A stretch of DNA of 64,000 nt, from NCBI GenBank assembly GCA_034509755.1, contig JAVYJV010000035.1:120869-184868 (forward strand). Reading direction: 5' to 3'. How positions within the stretch are numbered: position 1 is the stretch's first letter; every line of letters begins with the position of its first letter. The notes under the pieces are model-generated. The model did no database searches and was not told the DNA's origin. It was given only the letters and a program-made list of their open reading frames with translations. The DNA comes from Anisodus tanguticus (Eukaryota; Streptophyta; Magnoliopsida; Solanales; Solanaceae). Below, piece by piece: positions 12,054 to 27,289 of this stretch. Both the position numbers and the translations under genes were made by a program.

Positions 12054-15000
12054 GTTTTTCATTTAGTTTTAAATTCGTAACTATTTCATTTTATTTAATT
12101 TAACAAAAATTATACTTTCAGTAAATTTTAAAATTAGTTTACGAAAATATGAATTATTTAAGCCTTTAAATTTTTTAATTAGTAATATTTTAAAATAATA
12201 TACAATGTTTATTTTAAAAATAGCAAGTTCGTTAGTCATAATTTTGATTAAAAATAAAAGAAAAATTCAATAAAATTACTTTTTGGTTTGTTTATAAAAT
12301 TATTAAAAATACTCATGTTTATTTATAAACTAGATAATTTAGAGAAAATAGATAAGAAGAATAATATTACTTTAATTTTATAATTATAAAGAAAGCTAAA
12401 AGTTTTAAAACCCAAATGTGTAGCTTAAATGTAAACCTAAAAGTGTATGTGTTAATTAAAATTATATTATAAAAATTTTAATTATAAATAAGAAAATGTT
12501 TATTAATCAAAAAAGAAAGCAAATTTAGTGACAAAAAAACAAAATTTAAGTTTAATAAAAAAAATTTTTTTTAACAGCAATTGTTTTATTTAAAACTAAA
12601 AATAGTAAAAATATTATTTAATAAAACTTTTTGTTATATAAAATTAACTATTTATTCAGTCATTAAATTAAATACTTGTTGCTTAAGAATTTCTTGTTCA
12701 AAAAACTAACAAAAAAATATTTTTTATTTCAAAATTAGTTTAAGTTTTTCAATTTTTTTAATGTTATTTAAAAGATTTTAATTTATTACTATTCAAAATC
12801 ATTATTAAATTTGTTAATTTTAAGACCTTCAATTTAAAATTATTAATTTAAAGGGAAATAAGCTTCTTCATATTTACTTAAAAAAGTATTTAAATATCAA
12901 GTTACAATTGAGAGAAAAAGTTTTTTGTTTTTGTTAAAAATAATTTTATTGGTTATTATACAAAATTTATTGATAAGAAATCTTGTTTATTAAAAACTCT
13001 TTTTTTAGTCTTCATCTATTATTTTAATTTAATTAAATTTATTTAAAGAACAATTTCATCTATACAAGTTTTGATAAGTTTTTAATTGATTTCTATTTAT
13101 ATAATAATAGTTAATTAATGGTTTCAAATTTCTAATAAAAAATTTGTCAAATTAATTCAAAGTTTTTTAAAAATAGTAAAGATAAATCATCCAAACTTAT
13201 TGACCTTTAATTTTAAAAATCTCAGCACTTCCTTCAAATCATTTAACCTTGATTAAATTTGTTTGTCAATAAATTATTTAAATTATACTTTATTTTGAGT
13301 ACCTGTAAACTTTTTATTGAATAATTTGAGATTATTATTTTTAACAACAATAGAATTATTTAATCATTCAGAAAATAGATTTTCTAATAAGCAGATGTAT
13401 TAAAACTAGTTTAAGAAGATATTAAAAAAGTTTTAATTAATAGTTAATTTTAAAATTTTTATTTAAAGAAATTGATGACTTTGGATAAATTTTCAAAGGA
13501 AGGAAAGCAAACAGGTAAATAAATTTTCAATGTTTTACATTTAGCATTTTCTTCTTGAAAAATAAAATTCTTAATTGTTAATTCATTTAGCTTATTTGAT
13601 TTTCAAGTTCAAAAACTAAGTTTTAAATTTTTTTTTTCATTTCTTTAAAAACATTGTAAAAATGGCCTTTAGAAGCTGTTTACTCTATACTCTCAAGCCT
13701 TATAACTTTTTAATAAACAATTGTTACTTTTGTTATTATCGTCAATAACATTTTTATTAGATTAATCCATTACTATGTTTTAATTTTTTATTCACGATCC
13801 TATTTAAAAATAAATTTTAATAAATCAGGTATTCTTAAACATTCACATGTTAACTGTTAATTTTTTCATCTTGTTAATGATTAAAATGTTTTTTACTATG
13901 ATCTAAACAATTATCATTATTGTAACTAAAGAACTTCTATTTTTGTAACTAAAGAATTATCAATATTATACCTGAATAACCATTACAATTAAGAAATATT
14001 ATTGTTTTAGCTAAAATTATTTTCATTGTTAATGAATTTATTTAAAGAAAGTTTACTTGGATCAAAATATAATTCAAAGCTTCATTTAATTTAATTTTGT
14101 GCTGAAATTATGTTTCCTCAAAACAATGTTTCAGGTGTTTTATAATCTTATCATTGTTTATGTAAATTTGTTTTTTTTTTCACCTAATTTAATTGTTTTC
14201 AATTAAAATGATTATAATTTGAAAAATTGTTTTTTGTTTTGAAGACTTGATATAAATCATAAATCGTTTTACTTTTATTTGACATTGATTTTAACTAATA
14301 GATAGTTTCATTTAAATCTCATTCAAAAATTCAATTAAACTTCTATTCAAATTTTAGTCTTTTGTATCTAAAAATTCATAATTATCTTTTTTTTCAAAAA
14401 TGAAACTTGTTTTCAAAGTTTTTATTTTGAAAACAATAATTTCTTCAAATGAATAAAATTGATAAAATTATTTTTATCTAATCTTATTAAAATGAATTTA
14501 TTAAACTTTTAGAAGAATATCTTGTTTAACCTTAATTAGTTAAAACAGTTTATATAAAAAAAAAAAATTTAATTAACATCAACTTGTATAAAAAATTGTA
14601 ATAAAATTAAAAATAATTTTCATTCGAATTGTTTATATGATGCAAGAAAAATTTTTGGTAAATAAATTTATCAAATAAGCTTTTTTATGAACTTGAAATA
14701 GCTAATTCAATAGTATCATACTATATTAAGAAACTGAACTTGAAGTTTAAAAAGATTTTTATATTTGTTTTGTAACTTTTTTTTAGCATCTTTTTTTAAA
14801 TTATTTTTGTAATTATTTTCTAATTTCATTAAATTGTTTCAAATTTCATATTAAATTACATTGAGATCTTTTGAAAAAACTCAGTCACAAGAAAAAAAAT
14901 TTTCAATCTTATTCATATAATTTAAATTTTTTTCAACTTTTAAGGTTAGAATTTTTATTTTAGATTTGAATATTTTAATTTATTTATCTATTTAAGGATC

Positions 15001-17018
15001 AGAATTGATTATTTTAAATAAGTTTTCATTTAAGTTAAATTTAAATTTTCCAATACACATAACTTTTTTATTTGACCCTGACTAATATTTACATAGAATT
15101 TAAAATTTTTATTGATTTTTCTGGTTTTCAATTAATTTCAATTGTTGGTTTCATAACTTTAAATAAACAATATCTTAATCATTGGTTTCTTAAACTTAAT
15201 TAAAATTTTTTAATTATTACTTTGTTTGGACCTTTTGTAATCAAAAGATGTTTTAACCATCAATTTAATTAACTTGTTTTAAGCTTATACAAAAATTATA
15301 TTCAAATATTAATATAATTGTTTTGTCTTTTAAATGCTTCTATTAAATAACTTTATAAAAAAATTTTTCATTTTTTTTTTTTAGACTCTCATTGTCAATT
15401 TCGAGGTTTGAGTAGGTAATTTGCTATTGGATATCAAATTTATTGTATTTAAATAAATTTAAATAATTTTATCAGAATAAGAAGATATTGAAAAATCAAA
15501 ACTGTTCCGGACAATCAATGCCAGTATTTTTTATCTTGTTATTAATATAAAGGTTAATTATTTTTTAGATAACTAATTATTGTTTTTAATTTAAGAAAAC
15601 TTTAATAATATTAAAATTAGAGATTTTCTCTATTTTTTAACAAAATTTTATTTATTTTTAAGAAAACTTTTTTTAAAAATTAATTACATTAGTTTTGAAA
15701 ACAATTTATTTAAAAAATCAAATTAGCAGAAGGTAAATAATTTAAATTAACAATTAATAGTAAGTGTGGAAGTATCAAGTTCAACTTGTTGATGCAGAAG
15801 AACGAATTAATCGAATGAAATTTTTCACAATATTAGCTAAACCTTCAGATTGTGCAAATTTTAATGTTTTGTTCAATAAAACATGTTTAAAATAAAAAGT
15901 GGAAGTGGTTAAGTTTTTATTTTTTTTAATGCAGTTCCTAGAATCTAAATTGTTGATTATCATCAAAATTAATTTATGTTTCCTTTGAAAATTATCAAAA
16001 AGAAAATTTTTTTTTTCTTTTAAATTTATTATTAATTTTAACCTCAATTTAAGCTGTTTTATTCAAGTCAATAAAATAACTTTAAAGCAATTCAAATTTT
16101 GATTTAGTAATTTGGTTAAATTGACATTTAATTGTAAATTAAAATTGTTTTAGTTGAATGAAGCAAAAAATGAATATAATTAAGATTAAATTTGACTGAA
16201 GAGTGTAAAAATTGATTGAAAACGATTTCAAGTTCAAAAACTAAATCGAAAATTTTGTTAAATTGGTATTAATTTTTAAACATGATCCTTTTTGATACTA
16301 CATATTTACTATCTATCCAATAATTTACAACCTCTAAATTAAAGGTTACTTTTTTTAATTTTTTAAATGAATGTTATTTGCAAAATAATTTCGTGTTTTT
16401 TGTTAATTTTCAAAGGCTTTCTTTAATTTGAATATGACTCTTTTCTATTTTTTTCAAATATTTACTTTTCTATTTTAATAGCTTTTTAGTTTATAACGTG
16501 AACTAAATTTTTTTCTTATCAATTTTTTTTCTTTTCTTAAATTTTCCATTCTCCAATCAAATTTTTTTTTTTAATTTAGGAATTAAGCTAATGATAAAGA
16601 CAAAATATTTTATGTAATTAAATGTAAATAACAGTAAATATAATTCTTCTTAAACTTATATTGAAAAATAATTAAAACATTTAAGTTTAAACGATACTTA
16701 GAAAAAAAATTATTTGCATTTGATAATGAAGATGATTGTTCAATGAAGCCAACTTATAATTTTTTTAAGTTATAGTCCTACACAAAATTATGAAGTTTGA
16801 AATTCAAAAAACAGTAGGTTATATTTTATTGAAATTACATTTTAGTTATATCTTTTTATGGTTAATAGTTTTTCAAGATGTTAGTTTTCAAAAAAAAAAA
16901 AAAACACATTCATCAATTTTTATTAAAATTTTAAAAAATTCAATTCACTTATTGATTTTTTAAAAATAGAAAAAAAAAAAAATAGTTTATTATAATTATT
17001 AGTTCTATGTTTATAAAA

Positions 17019-17080
17019 ATTTTAGAAAAATAAAATTTTAGAAAAATAAAATTTTAGAAAAATAAAATTTAGAAAAAAAA
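17019..17080. repeat. Short tandem repeat, 16-bp unit
   Basis: About four copies of TTTTAGAAAAATAAAA in a row, the last one slightly truncated. Low-complexity tandem repeat. Confidence 0.75.
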
Positions 17081-20000
17081 ATAATTTAGTGCACTTCTAA
17101 TATTTTAAACCTTTCACAGAAATTAAAAAAATTTTAGAAAAGTTATGTAAATTCAAACAATGTTTTTGCTTACAAAATTAATTTGAAATATTTTTTACAT
17201 TAGTTTCTTAAAAATTTTGTATACTTTATTTGATTTCAACTTATGATGATAATGATTTGAAATATTTGTGTTTTGTAATCAGATATCCATAAAAACATTT
17301 TCTCTTTAAAAAAAAACTAGGGCATTCAATGTGGAATGATGTGTTAAGGATTAAAACTAGTGATAAATCTTGAAAAAAAAAGAAGATTTTATTGTACAAA
17401 TTTAAATGTAAAAAGAATTGTGTCGCCATTAATTTATTTTTAATTCTCTATCATTATTTATAATTCGTTACATATTCTCAAAATTTAAATATTACACATT
17501 TTATAGCTTAAAGAAGTAATTAAATGAAATAATTGGTAATAAACTTTTCATCAATTGTTATTTTAGCTGATTAGTTTAAATAGAGATGTTGATAAAAAAA
17601 AAGTAAAAATTCAAAAACTAAATTTGAAAGTATGTCAGGGTTATGATTTAGTTTTATTTAAATTGTTGGTTGATTTAAAATTAATTAAATTTATAAAACC
17701 CTGTCTGTTTAATAAAATTTCTTTTTTATTCAATAAATTGATTGAAAAAATTAACAAATAAGCTAATTTTAAAAGTGATGTAATGAATTAATTCTTATAA
17801 ATGAAGACATTATTTTTGAAGAATTATACATGAAGCATAGAAAATTTGTTTATAATGATAATTTTATGAGAAACTAAACGATGTTTTTTTAAAAAATTTC
17901 AAGTTTGTAATGTTTTTTAAAACACGATTTACTTAATTGAACTAAATATTAAAAAAAAGTTTATTTAAAATCTATTTTCATTGAATTCTTATGAAGATTA
18001 TTTAAAAGTAGCTAATTTTTTTAATTAAGTCAATTTTCTTTAAAAACAATATTGATGAACCATTATTTTCAAGCCTTGATTTAATTTGAATATTAATATT
18101 GATCGAAATTATGATTTTCAAGATCATTTTTATTGTTAAAACTTGTTTTTAATTGTATAAACCTTTTTTAGGTCTTTACAAAGTTTTGAATTGATTAAAA
18201 TTTGCCAATGATTATTTATTTTTGATATCATTGATATTGATATTTCAAATTTTAATTGTTTTATATTAAATTTTAATAAATTGTTTACTTTTTGTAAAAA
18301 TTGTTTTTGATAATTTTTAACATCAAAACTTGTTCAAGTAAATATTGAACTTTTTTATCTTTTAAAAGATAAATGAAGAAACTTGAAAATGAATAAAATT
18401 ATCCAAATTGTTCATGGTTAAGGTGAATAATTTTTTCTTTCTTTTTTACTAATTCGAATTTAGAGACATTTTATCTTTACCTTTATATTGATAAAAACCT
18501 AATAAAAAATAAACATCTTAAAAATAAACAAAACTTTTAAAAAAAAATTAAAAGGTATTCAAATCCAATTTCTCTTTAAAAAAAAAATTTTATTGAAAGA
18601 AACATCAAATGATCTAAGTTCATAAAAAAATGTTTACTCAAGAAAAATTTACAAAATGATTACACTTAACAAATAAAATTTAATTAGATATAGTTTATCA
18701 AAATTAATTTAAATATTTAATAACCTTAAGATGATTATTAATTCCTATTTACTCATGGTTTAAATTTTTCATAAAAATTTCAGTTTAGCCTGTTTTTAAG
18801 GTTATTTAAAATATTAACAATCGAATTTTTTATTATAAATGGTTTTTTCGAATATGTATTTTTAAGGTTCTGATTTATAATTTGATAAAATTTTGGAGAT
18901 ACTTTCAAACAAAGTTCAGTTTTTGTAATCATTAATTTATCAATAGCTTTTTATGGAAAGAAATTTCAAACTTTTTTCTAGAAACATGTTTTATAAACAA
19001 AGTTCGATATCCCTTGTAAATTTATTTTTTAATTGATGTATTTATATACTAAAATAAGAATGCATTAAAAAGATAATCTAAATAAAGATAATTAAGAATT
19101 TTGAAAAATTAAATTCTTCATTAAAAAATAATTAAAAGATAATTAGATGATACTTACCAAAACTTTTTCATCAAAATTATTCCCTTCGAATTTTATCCAA
19201 AAGTTTTTTGTTTTAACAAGATATTTCTAATAATTTAAATATTAAGTTTAACATATAAATTTCAACATACATTTTAAGTAATAAAGTTTTATTTAATATA
19301 AAATTTTAGTCATAAAATCAAAGTTCAACATTTTAAAAATAAAACTGTTACTTAAAAAGCTAAAAATTATTGAAATGATTTAAAGATAATTTTATTAATG
19401 AAAAGAAAAAAACCATTTTGTCTGGTTTATTGTTTACTTTTTTTTATTTAAATAATATCTATTTATTATTTTTGAATCATCTTTTGTTTTAACTAACTTG
19501 CTTTTCTTTTTATGAATTTAATACATATTGATACATAAAACAAATAAACTTTTTATTTTGACCTAATAGTAGATCATTAGCAGTATGTTAGTTAATGATG
19601 GTTAGAAAAAGAAATTCAAGTGCAACATTCTACCAGCAGTGATAATATTATACTTGTTGAAAATTGAAAAATAAAGAGAATTTAATTCCTTAAACAAATA
19701 TTTACTGAATTAATGTTGAACTAGATAATTGTTTAAAATTTCAAAATGTGATTAATTACCTAATTTAGTTCAATTTAATTCTTGTATAATAGTTTCATTT
19801 AAACTCTTTTCTAATAAGATTAATTCAATTATCTGAATAAGTTGAATAAAGGTATGATTTTCAATTTAATTAAAGTTTTCAATAATGATGCTCAAATTTT
19901 CTTTAAATTTTTTTTTTAATTTCTCTAACTATTTAACAGTTTTAACTTTTAAAACTAATTTTCTTTTTAATTTTTTTTCTAATTTTTCTACTAATTAATT

Positions 20001-23000
20001 TTTTATATAAAAATTGAAAGTTTCAAAAACTTTTAATTTCATTTTATTATTAAATTTATTACCATCTTTAATTTTTTTCTTTAATTTTTTCAAGGAATAA
20101 GTTTCTTTTTTTAGTTTTGATAATTTTTAAGTCAATCCAAATTTATTTCTTATTTAAGTTTACTAAATAAATTCAAAGAAATTTTCTAGAAAAAAATTCA
20201 ATAAAAATCTTGAATAGTAAAAATTATAATTCTATGAAGTATTAATTATTAAAAAAGATTTTTTTTTTAAATTTCTATTAAAGTTTTTCAAATCTAAAAT
20301 ACGTAAAGTTTTGAAGGCAAAAGCTTTTTATTCGAATTCAGTTTTTGTCGATTAAAAAAGTATGTGAGCTGAGGATTTGTTCGTGAAAATAAGCAAATTA
20401 ACAATGAAGTGTTTGTGATTTTAAATAAAAAAAAAATTTATTTTTACGAATTAAGTTAATAAAAAACAAAATTTAATTTATGTGTTCATTTAGAAATTGT
20501 TTGTGCAACAGTGCGGTTCTAACAAACGAACGGCACTCCGCTTATTTCATTATTCGTTAAATAGCTAAAGTGTATTTTAAAAAGTTTTTATTAAAAAAAA
20601 ATTTTAACTTTTAGTTTACTTTCTTGTTTAAAACTTTATGATTTAAAAAATTTTTTTATTTCATCAATAATTTAATGAAAATTTGTTTAATCTGTTGAAC
20701 TTTATCAACTAGTGTTTTAATACATTTAAATAAAATTTCTCATCTATTACAGTTATTTATTGAGTTTTTCTAAAAACTTTAAAACTTTATATTTTCAAAT
20801 TGTTATAACTAAATGTGCTTGAAACTTATTGAAACTTAATTACATAATTTTTTAATATAAAAATTTTTCAAGTTTATTGTCAAAATTTGATTATCTTTTT
20901 TAAAGTGACATTTTAATAGTTATTTAAGTTTTCTAAAATTAAAAAAAAAAATAAGAAAATTTTTAAATTGGTCTAGTTATTTTTTATTTACTTGCTTTTA
21001 TTCAAGACCATATTAATCACATTTTAAATAAAAATTAACTTTCTGCTGTGTTCTAAAAAAAACTAAGTTTTATGAAAACTTATAAAGTTTTATTTTGACA
21101 TTTTTGTGTTATCAAGATAAGTTAAAATTTTCATTCAAAAAATATGTAAAGTTAATATATGAAACTCTTTTTCAATTAAACAAAATTCAATAAATAAACT
21201 TAAAAAGAAATCGTTATTAAAAGTTTTGCAATTTAGGGTTTTTTGCTTTCCCAATTAGTTTTTAAGAAAAAATTAAACATAAAGTTTTACTTTTTTAATT
21301 AGCTTTGACAAATAATTTTCCCTTTAAACTGGATACATAATCCATTAAACAATTATTTTTAGTTATAAGATTTCATCAAAATTATTTTCAAAAAAATGGT
21401 AAGTTTTTTAAAATTTTTTTTCTAAAATACTTTTATTTTTAAAAGTTTTTTTTATAAAACTTAGAATCTTTAAGTTTAACTTGATTAAAATTCAAATATT
21501 GAAAATAGTTTATTAGTAATTTTTTTGAAATATCATTTTAGATAAAATATGTTTGAACTTTTTCTTATTTCTAGGACTGATTCAGAATGTAAAAAATTCT
21601 GAATTAAATTTTTTGATACTTTCAAATAGATTTTTTTTACATATGGAAAACTCAATTTTTGATTAGCATATTAATATAATATTAATTTCTTATCATTTAT
21701 GTTAACATTATTTTTGGCATCAGAAAACATAAAAAAACTGTTCAAATTTTTTTAGATACTTACTAAGCTAATATGTGAATTTTTTTTAAAAAGCATCAAA
21801 TTTATTATCAAAAATTTAATTATTTATAGACAACTTTTTTTTAACTGATTTGATCAAAATTTCTAGTTTATTGGCAAATTTTTTTTGGCTTTAAACTAAA
21901 ATGTTTTAATTAAATATTTAACGATGCTTTTTAATATAAATCTTACTTTTTTTAGAAACTAATTCATGCTTATAATTATTCTAATTGTATTTAACCTAAA
22001 ATACTATTTTGTGAATGAATTTTAATAAATCAATTTTAATCCTTTTAAAAAGCCTTGTAATTGTTACCTTCATAGTAATTTTTTTAATAATCATTGATAG
22101 TTTTTTTTAATAGTTTTTATAAATATATGTTGCTCTAGTTTTTAAATTATTTTAAATTAATAAAGTTTTTATTAGCAAAACTTTATTTCAATAAATTTCA
22201 ACAAAATTACAACAAAAAATTTAAAAAAGTTTCTCTAAAAATTGAAAACACCTAAAGTTAAAAAAGAAGTGAATATTTTTGATTGATGAATTAAGGTTAT
22301 TACAAGAAACCTAAAAAATGAAAAATTCAAAAGAAAAATAATTTTTAAGAATTTTAAATTTTTACATAAGTTTAAAAGCGGAAGTCTTTTTTTTATTTTA
22401 ATTCAAATAAAAGTAATAAATTAAGTCATTTTTCATGTTTGATTACTAATGATTGTTTTGTTATCGAAAAAAAATAATACTATTTAACTTGCAATAATCC
22501 ATCAATTTTTTATTGATTTCTTTTAGATAAATTTTTAATTTTTGTTTTGTTTGATTTACCTAAAAATTTTTAGTTTATTTTATGATTTGTTTGTATACTT
22601 TTTTTAAATAATTAAAATTTTACATTTATTAATCAGCTTTTTTGTTAATAAATGTTTTAATAGTCCTTTTTTAGAGATATTTAACATTTTTACAGTTTTA
22701 TTTAATATTAATTGTGAAATTAAGTTCATTAAAATTTTGAAAATTAAATTTCAATAATTATTTAATTATGTTCAATATATTGACACTAATTGAATAATTT
22801 TTATTCAATTTTGATACATCTATTAAGAAAGACTTTAAACTTTTTTACATAATTTTGCTTAAATTTTAAATAAAATTTAGGTTATTGATATTTAGAACTA
22901 AATTTAAAAAAAAATTTAAAAGTTCACTCACAAAAGACTACGTAAATTTTTTATTTTAATTTATTATTCAATTAAACAAAATTTTTAAAGTTTTACATAA

Positions 23001-26000
23001 GGTTCAATTCTTTTATTGAATGAATTTTTTTTTTACATGTTACTTTAAATAGTTTTTGTACTCAGAATACTTTTAAATAATTTTTTGTACTTTAAATTCT
23101 TTAAACTGTTATTTAATTTTTTATTTGAAATGTCTTTAACTTTCATCAATTTATCTATGAGAAAGCATAATAGTATAACTATTTTATAATTTTACCTTGA
23201 AATTCAATAATTTTCATCTTATTTATTTTAAATTTGCTAAAATTATTCTTAGTAATTTTTAAATGAACATAAAAGTTTTCAAAAAAAAATTTCTTTTTAC
23301 TTTTGATTTTTTATTTAGTTTGAGTTTTTAGTTCAAATATTTAATTAAATAATAAAATACTATAACATTTTTATGAATATTTTTGTTATTCAGACTTCAA
23401 TAAAAGCTTAATGATTTTTGTTCTAAAAAAATGTTTATTTTATTTAAAGAAGCTCATATCAATAGCTAAACTAAAAGTTATTTTAACTTAAAGAACTTTT
23501 CAAATTATTTGGGTTAAAATTATAATTCTTTTATTTAGATATTAAATTTGATTAAAATCATCCTAAATTTGTATAAAAAATCTTTCATATAACTCTTTCA
23601 AATATTCAAGACTATTAATTGAGATGTTTTCACAAAAAAAAAACATAAAAAGATTATCTAAATAGTTAATTTGTATTTTTAATGAAAAAAAATTGAGAAG
23701 CCAATCAATTTTATATGATAAACGAGCTTTTTTTTTATTAAAAATCAAATTTCAAAAAATAAAGAAGCACTTGATGCTAGTCTTTAAATGTATCAATTTT
23801 CACTATACTATTTTAAACAAATATTTAATAGATAAAATAAAGCTTTTCTATTATAATTTATACCCAGATGTATCTTTAAAAAAAAATAATTTTAGTTTAA
23901 ACATTAAAACGGTCAAAAGTTTGACATTTTTGAAAGATCAAGAATTTTTTCAAAACATCAAAATGACCATTATGTTGCTTTTTAAAAAGCGACATTTTTA
24001 TTTTTCTTTTATATTTTCATTATTCAAATTTTTTTTATATTAAATTTAAACTTTTTTAATTTTATTTTGATCTTTTAACAGACTAAAACTTTTAAATTTA
24101 TTTTTAATTAAATAAGAAGCAAATTTTAGCAAGGCTTAAACTTTTCTAATTAAAATTAGATAAATTTTGTTTTTTATTTAATTAAATTTTGATCAGAAAT
24201 AGGATAATCTGTTAATTGACTGATAAAAATTGTTTTATTTTAGCTAATTTTTTAAAATTAACTCATTTTCATTTTTATAAATTAAAAAGCTTAAAATCAA
24301 TAAATAGTTTTTAAAATAAGATGAAGACAAAAATTTTTTTTAATAGCCTTTTCTTAAGGAAACGGAAATAAATAATGTTTAAATAAAAATATCTAATCAG
24401 TATGCTAACATAGGCAAATAATATATATTTATGACATTCAACTGTCTTTTATACGCATTCTCTAATTTAATAATTTTTTGATACATTTTAAAAATATTGA
24501 CCATTCAAATAATACATAAAAATGCTTAATAAATTTTATGTCTGAGCCAAAAAAAAAAGTTTCTATTAAAAACTTCATAATAACTCTTTTGTGTTTTTGG
24601 CAGAACTTTTTTGTTTAACATCTTTATAAGGTTTATACAGATTTAATATCTCTCCAAATTTTTTTTTATAACTTAATGGTATAAATAATTTTTAGTTACA
24701 GAGTAATTTTTAAAGAACCATTATATCAACTTTTTTTGCTAAAAAGTCTTTTGTTTTAGTGTATTTTTGAAAATTAAAATAATTTATATAAGTTCATTAA
24801 ACTTTTATTTATTGCTAATCTAATTTTTTACCTAAGTATCAATAAGACACGTACTAAAGCTTAATTTAAAAAAAAAAAATAAAAAAATTATTTTTGATTG
24901 AAAAATAATTTTGTACAAACTTTGAATTTTATTAAAGTTTAATTGAATAATTAATTCCTTAAGTTTAATTATCAATTTTTTTTATAAATAAACTTATTAA
25001 TATTTTTTTGTAAAAATTTAAATAATTTTAGACAAGTTTAAGAGGTTTTATTGTTATTTTTTTATACTGTCGATGACCCTTTGAAATTTTTTTTTTTATT
25101 TTAGCAAAAAGCTAAAAAAAATTTAAAACTATGAAAAATATTTATAATAGTAAACCACTAAGTAATAAAGTTTTACAAATATTGATCAGAAAATAGATTT
25201 ACTTAATAAAGTTTCTATAATCTCATTTATAATTGACAAAGTTTTTTTTCAGTTTTTTTTTAGATCTTTTACCGTAAAGTATTTGTTTTAAATACGAACA
25301 TTAATTAATAAATTATTAATTTAAAACAATAAAAAAATTTTTATGAAATTAGTTTAATTATTCAAATAGAAGTTTCTATAGTTTATAAAATTTTTTTTTA
25401 CAAAAATTATTCAATAACATCTTTGATAATTCTTCATAAATGTCTATTCATTTTTTAAATTGATTACTTTTTACTTTGTATCAATAAAAACTCATTAATA
25501 AATCTTGCTACTTTTTTTTTGACAAAATTTTTATTGTTTCTTTGAATATGTTGAACCATAATTACTTTTCTTTATTTAAAATTCAATCTTTGAACAATTA
25601 AACTTTTTTTTAGTTTATTTTAAGTATTCAAGTATGAAATTTTTTTTTTGTCAAACATTCATAACCTATAAAATGGTATCAAATTAAGGTGATTATGTTA
25701 AAAAATTATCTAGGTTTTTAATATTTCTATTGATAAATCAATAATTTTTTAGGATATAAATCAATTTATGACAAAATTAAACATTTTTCAACATCCGGAA
25801 TTTAAAAAATCAAAACTTTATAGACTGATTTTAAATTTTAGGAAACTATTAAAAAATTAAAATATTGAATTTAATATTGATACTTCATATATACAATTTG
25901 TATCAATTGAAAAAAATTATTTCAATTGATATTGAATTATATGATTTGATATTAATTTATATGTTTTGACTTAATACTAATTCTTTTTTATTTTATATTA

Positions 26001-27289
26001 TTAAAGTTTATATGATTTAAAGTTATATACAATTTAAGTTTATCTTTTTTAAGTTTATTTTATTTTAGCTTTAAGTTTATATCATTTTAGTTTATATGTT
26101 TCATATTGTTTAAAATTAAAATAAAATGATTAATATCTTTAAATTAAAACAAGTTTATCTTTCAGAATATTTTTTGTCATTTTCTTGTTTTTAAGTTGTC
26201 TAGACTGACCAATTTTTTATCTATAAAATTTTAATAAAATTAATTTAATTTATTTTTCAAGTTTATTCTTATAAGATGCAAAATTTTGATTTTTAAGATA
26301 AAATATTTTTATTGAATCAATAAAAAAGTCAAATTTGTTTTTTTAAGATTTTAATAACGTTTTTACAAATCTTAAGAACTACAAGTGGTTAAGATTTTTT
26401 TTCATTTTTTGTTTGAACAAAAATTTTTTTTTAACTCGTTTATTGAGCTTATAGTAAAATTAGTTTGCGCCAAAAAAAAACTTTATTATTTTTGATTTAA
26501 AAATATCCATCAATCCGTTAAAAAATTTAATAGCAAAAATTAGTTTTAAGTAATCCCCTGATAATTTAAAAGGAAAATTTCTTTTATTTTTAACAATATT
26601 TAGATTAATTTTTATACTTTTAGGTCCAAAATTAACTTTTTTAAATCATATTAATATAATAAAAGTTTCTTAATTAAAAAGTTTAAATTTTATTTTTAGT
26701 TTTTTAATCTTTTTTCTTAATTTGATTAGAAGTTATTTATGAAAATTTGTTTAAGTAAAGATTATTTAAATATTTTTTTAACTAATAAAATAAATTTTAT
26801 ATAAAAAAGTTCAGATTAATAAGTTTTCTAGAAGAGTTAATAAAATTTTAATTTATTGTCAATTTCATTTTGATTAAAAATTCTTTAAATTTGTATTCTC
26901 AAAATTCATAACTTTGAAGTTATTTTTTTCTTGTAAAAATTTTTAAGTGAAACTATTATTGAAATTACATCGTTTAGATCAAAAAAAATATTAAAATGTT
27001 TTTTGATAAAAAAATTTAAAATATTGACTAGAGATATATAAGAACATAAATTAAATAGTTTGAAAAGAAAAAAACACAAAAAAATTTAAAACAATTTAAT
27101 TGTATCAAAATAGTATCATTTTATATCAACAGTGTATCTTTATTGAAACATAACTAATCAATAATTGTCTATTAGTTTTTTCATTCAGTAAGAATACTAG
27201 ATTTTCAAATTTTAATAAGTTTAACTAACTTTGAGAATATATAGTTGAAAAAAAAATATACAATGTTTCAAAAAAAAAATTGATACTTT

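Larger units (their letters stand above)
11100..27289. other. 16-kb AT-rich gene desert
   Basis: No gene can be supported here on either strand. The sequence is A/T homopolymers with scattered low-complexity tandem repeats. A few short spots stand out by composition: 15376-15412 (a polypyrimidine-AG then a 35-nt non-AT-rich piece followed by GTAATT), 15765-15900 (possible short coding piece), 20505-20550 (GC-richer 45 bp) and 19560-19650. These could be distant regulatory or 5'-UTR exons of the bZIP gene downstream, but nothing in the sequence proves it. Confidence 0.5.

Noticed and set aside
17241..17429. 62-codon minus-strand open frame
   Set aside because: Low-complexity Phe/Leu content in a desert with no splice or promoter context.
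23693..24043. 116-codon plus-strand open frame in the desert
   Set aside because: Longer than usual by chance, but the start is TTG, the content is Phe/Lys/Ile from A/T runs, and there is no domain, splice partner or composition change. Kept out unless RNA-seq supports it.
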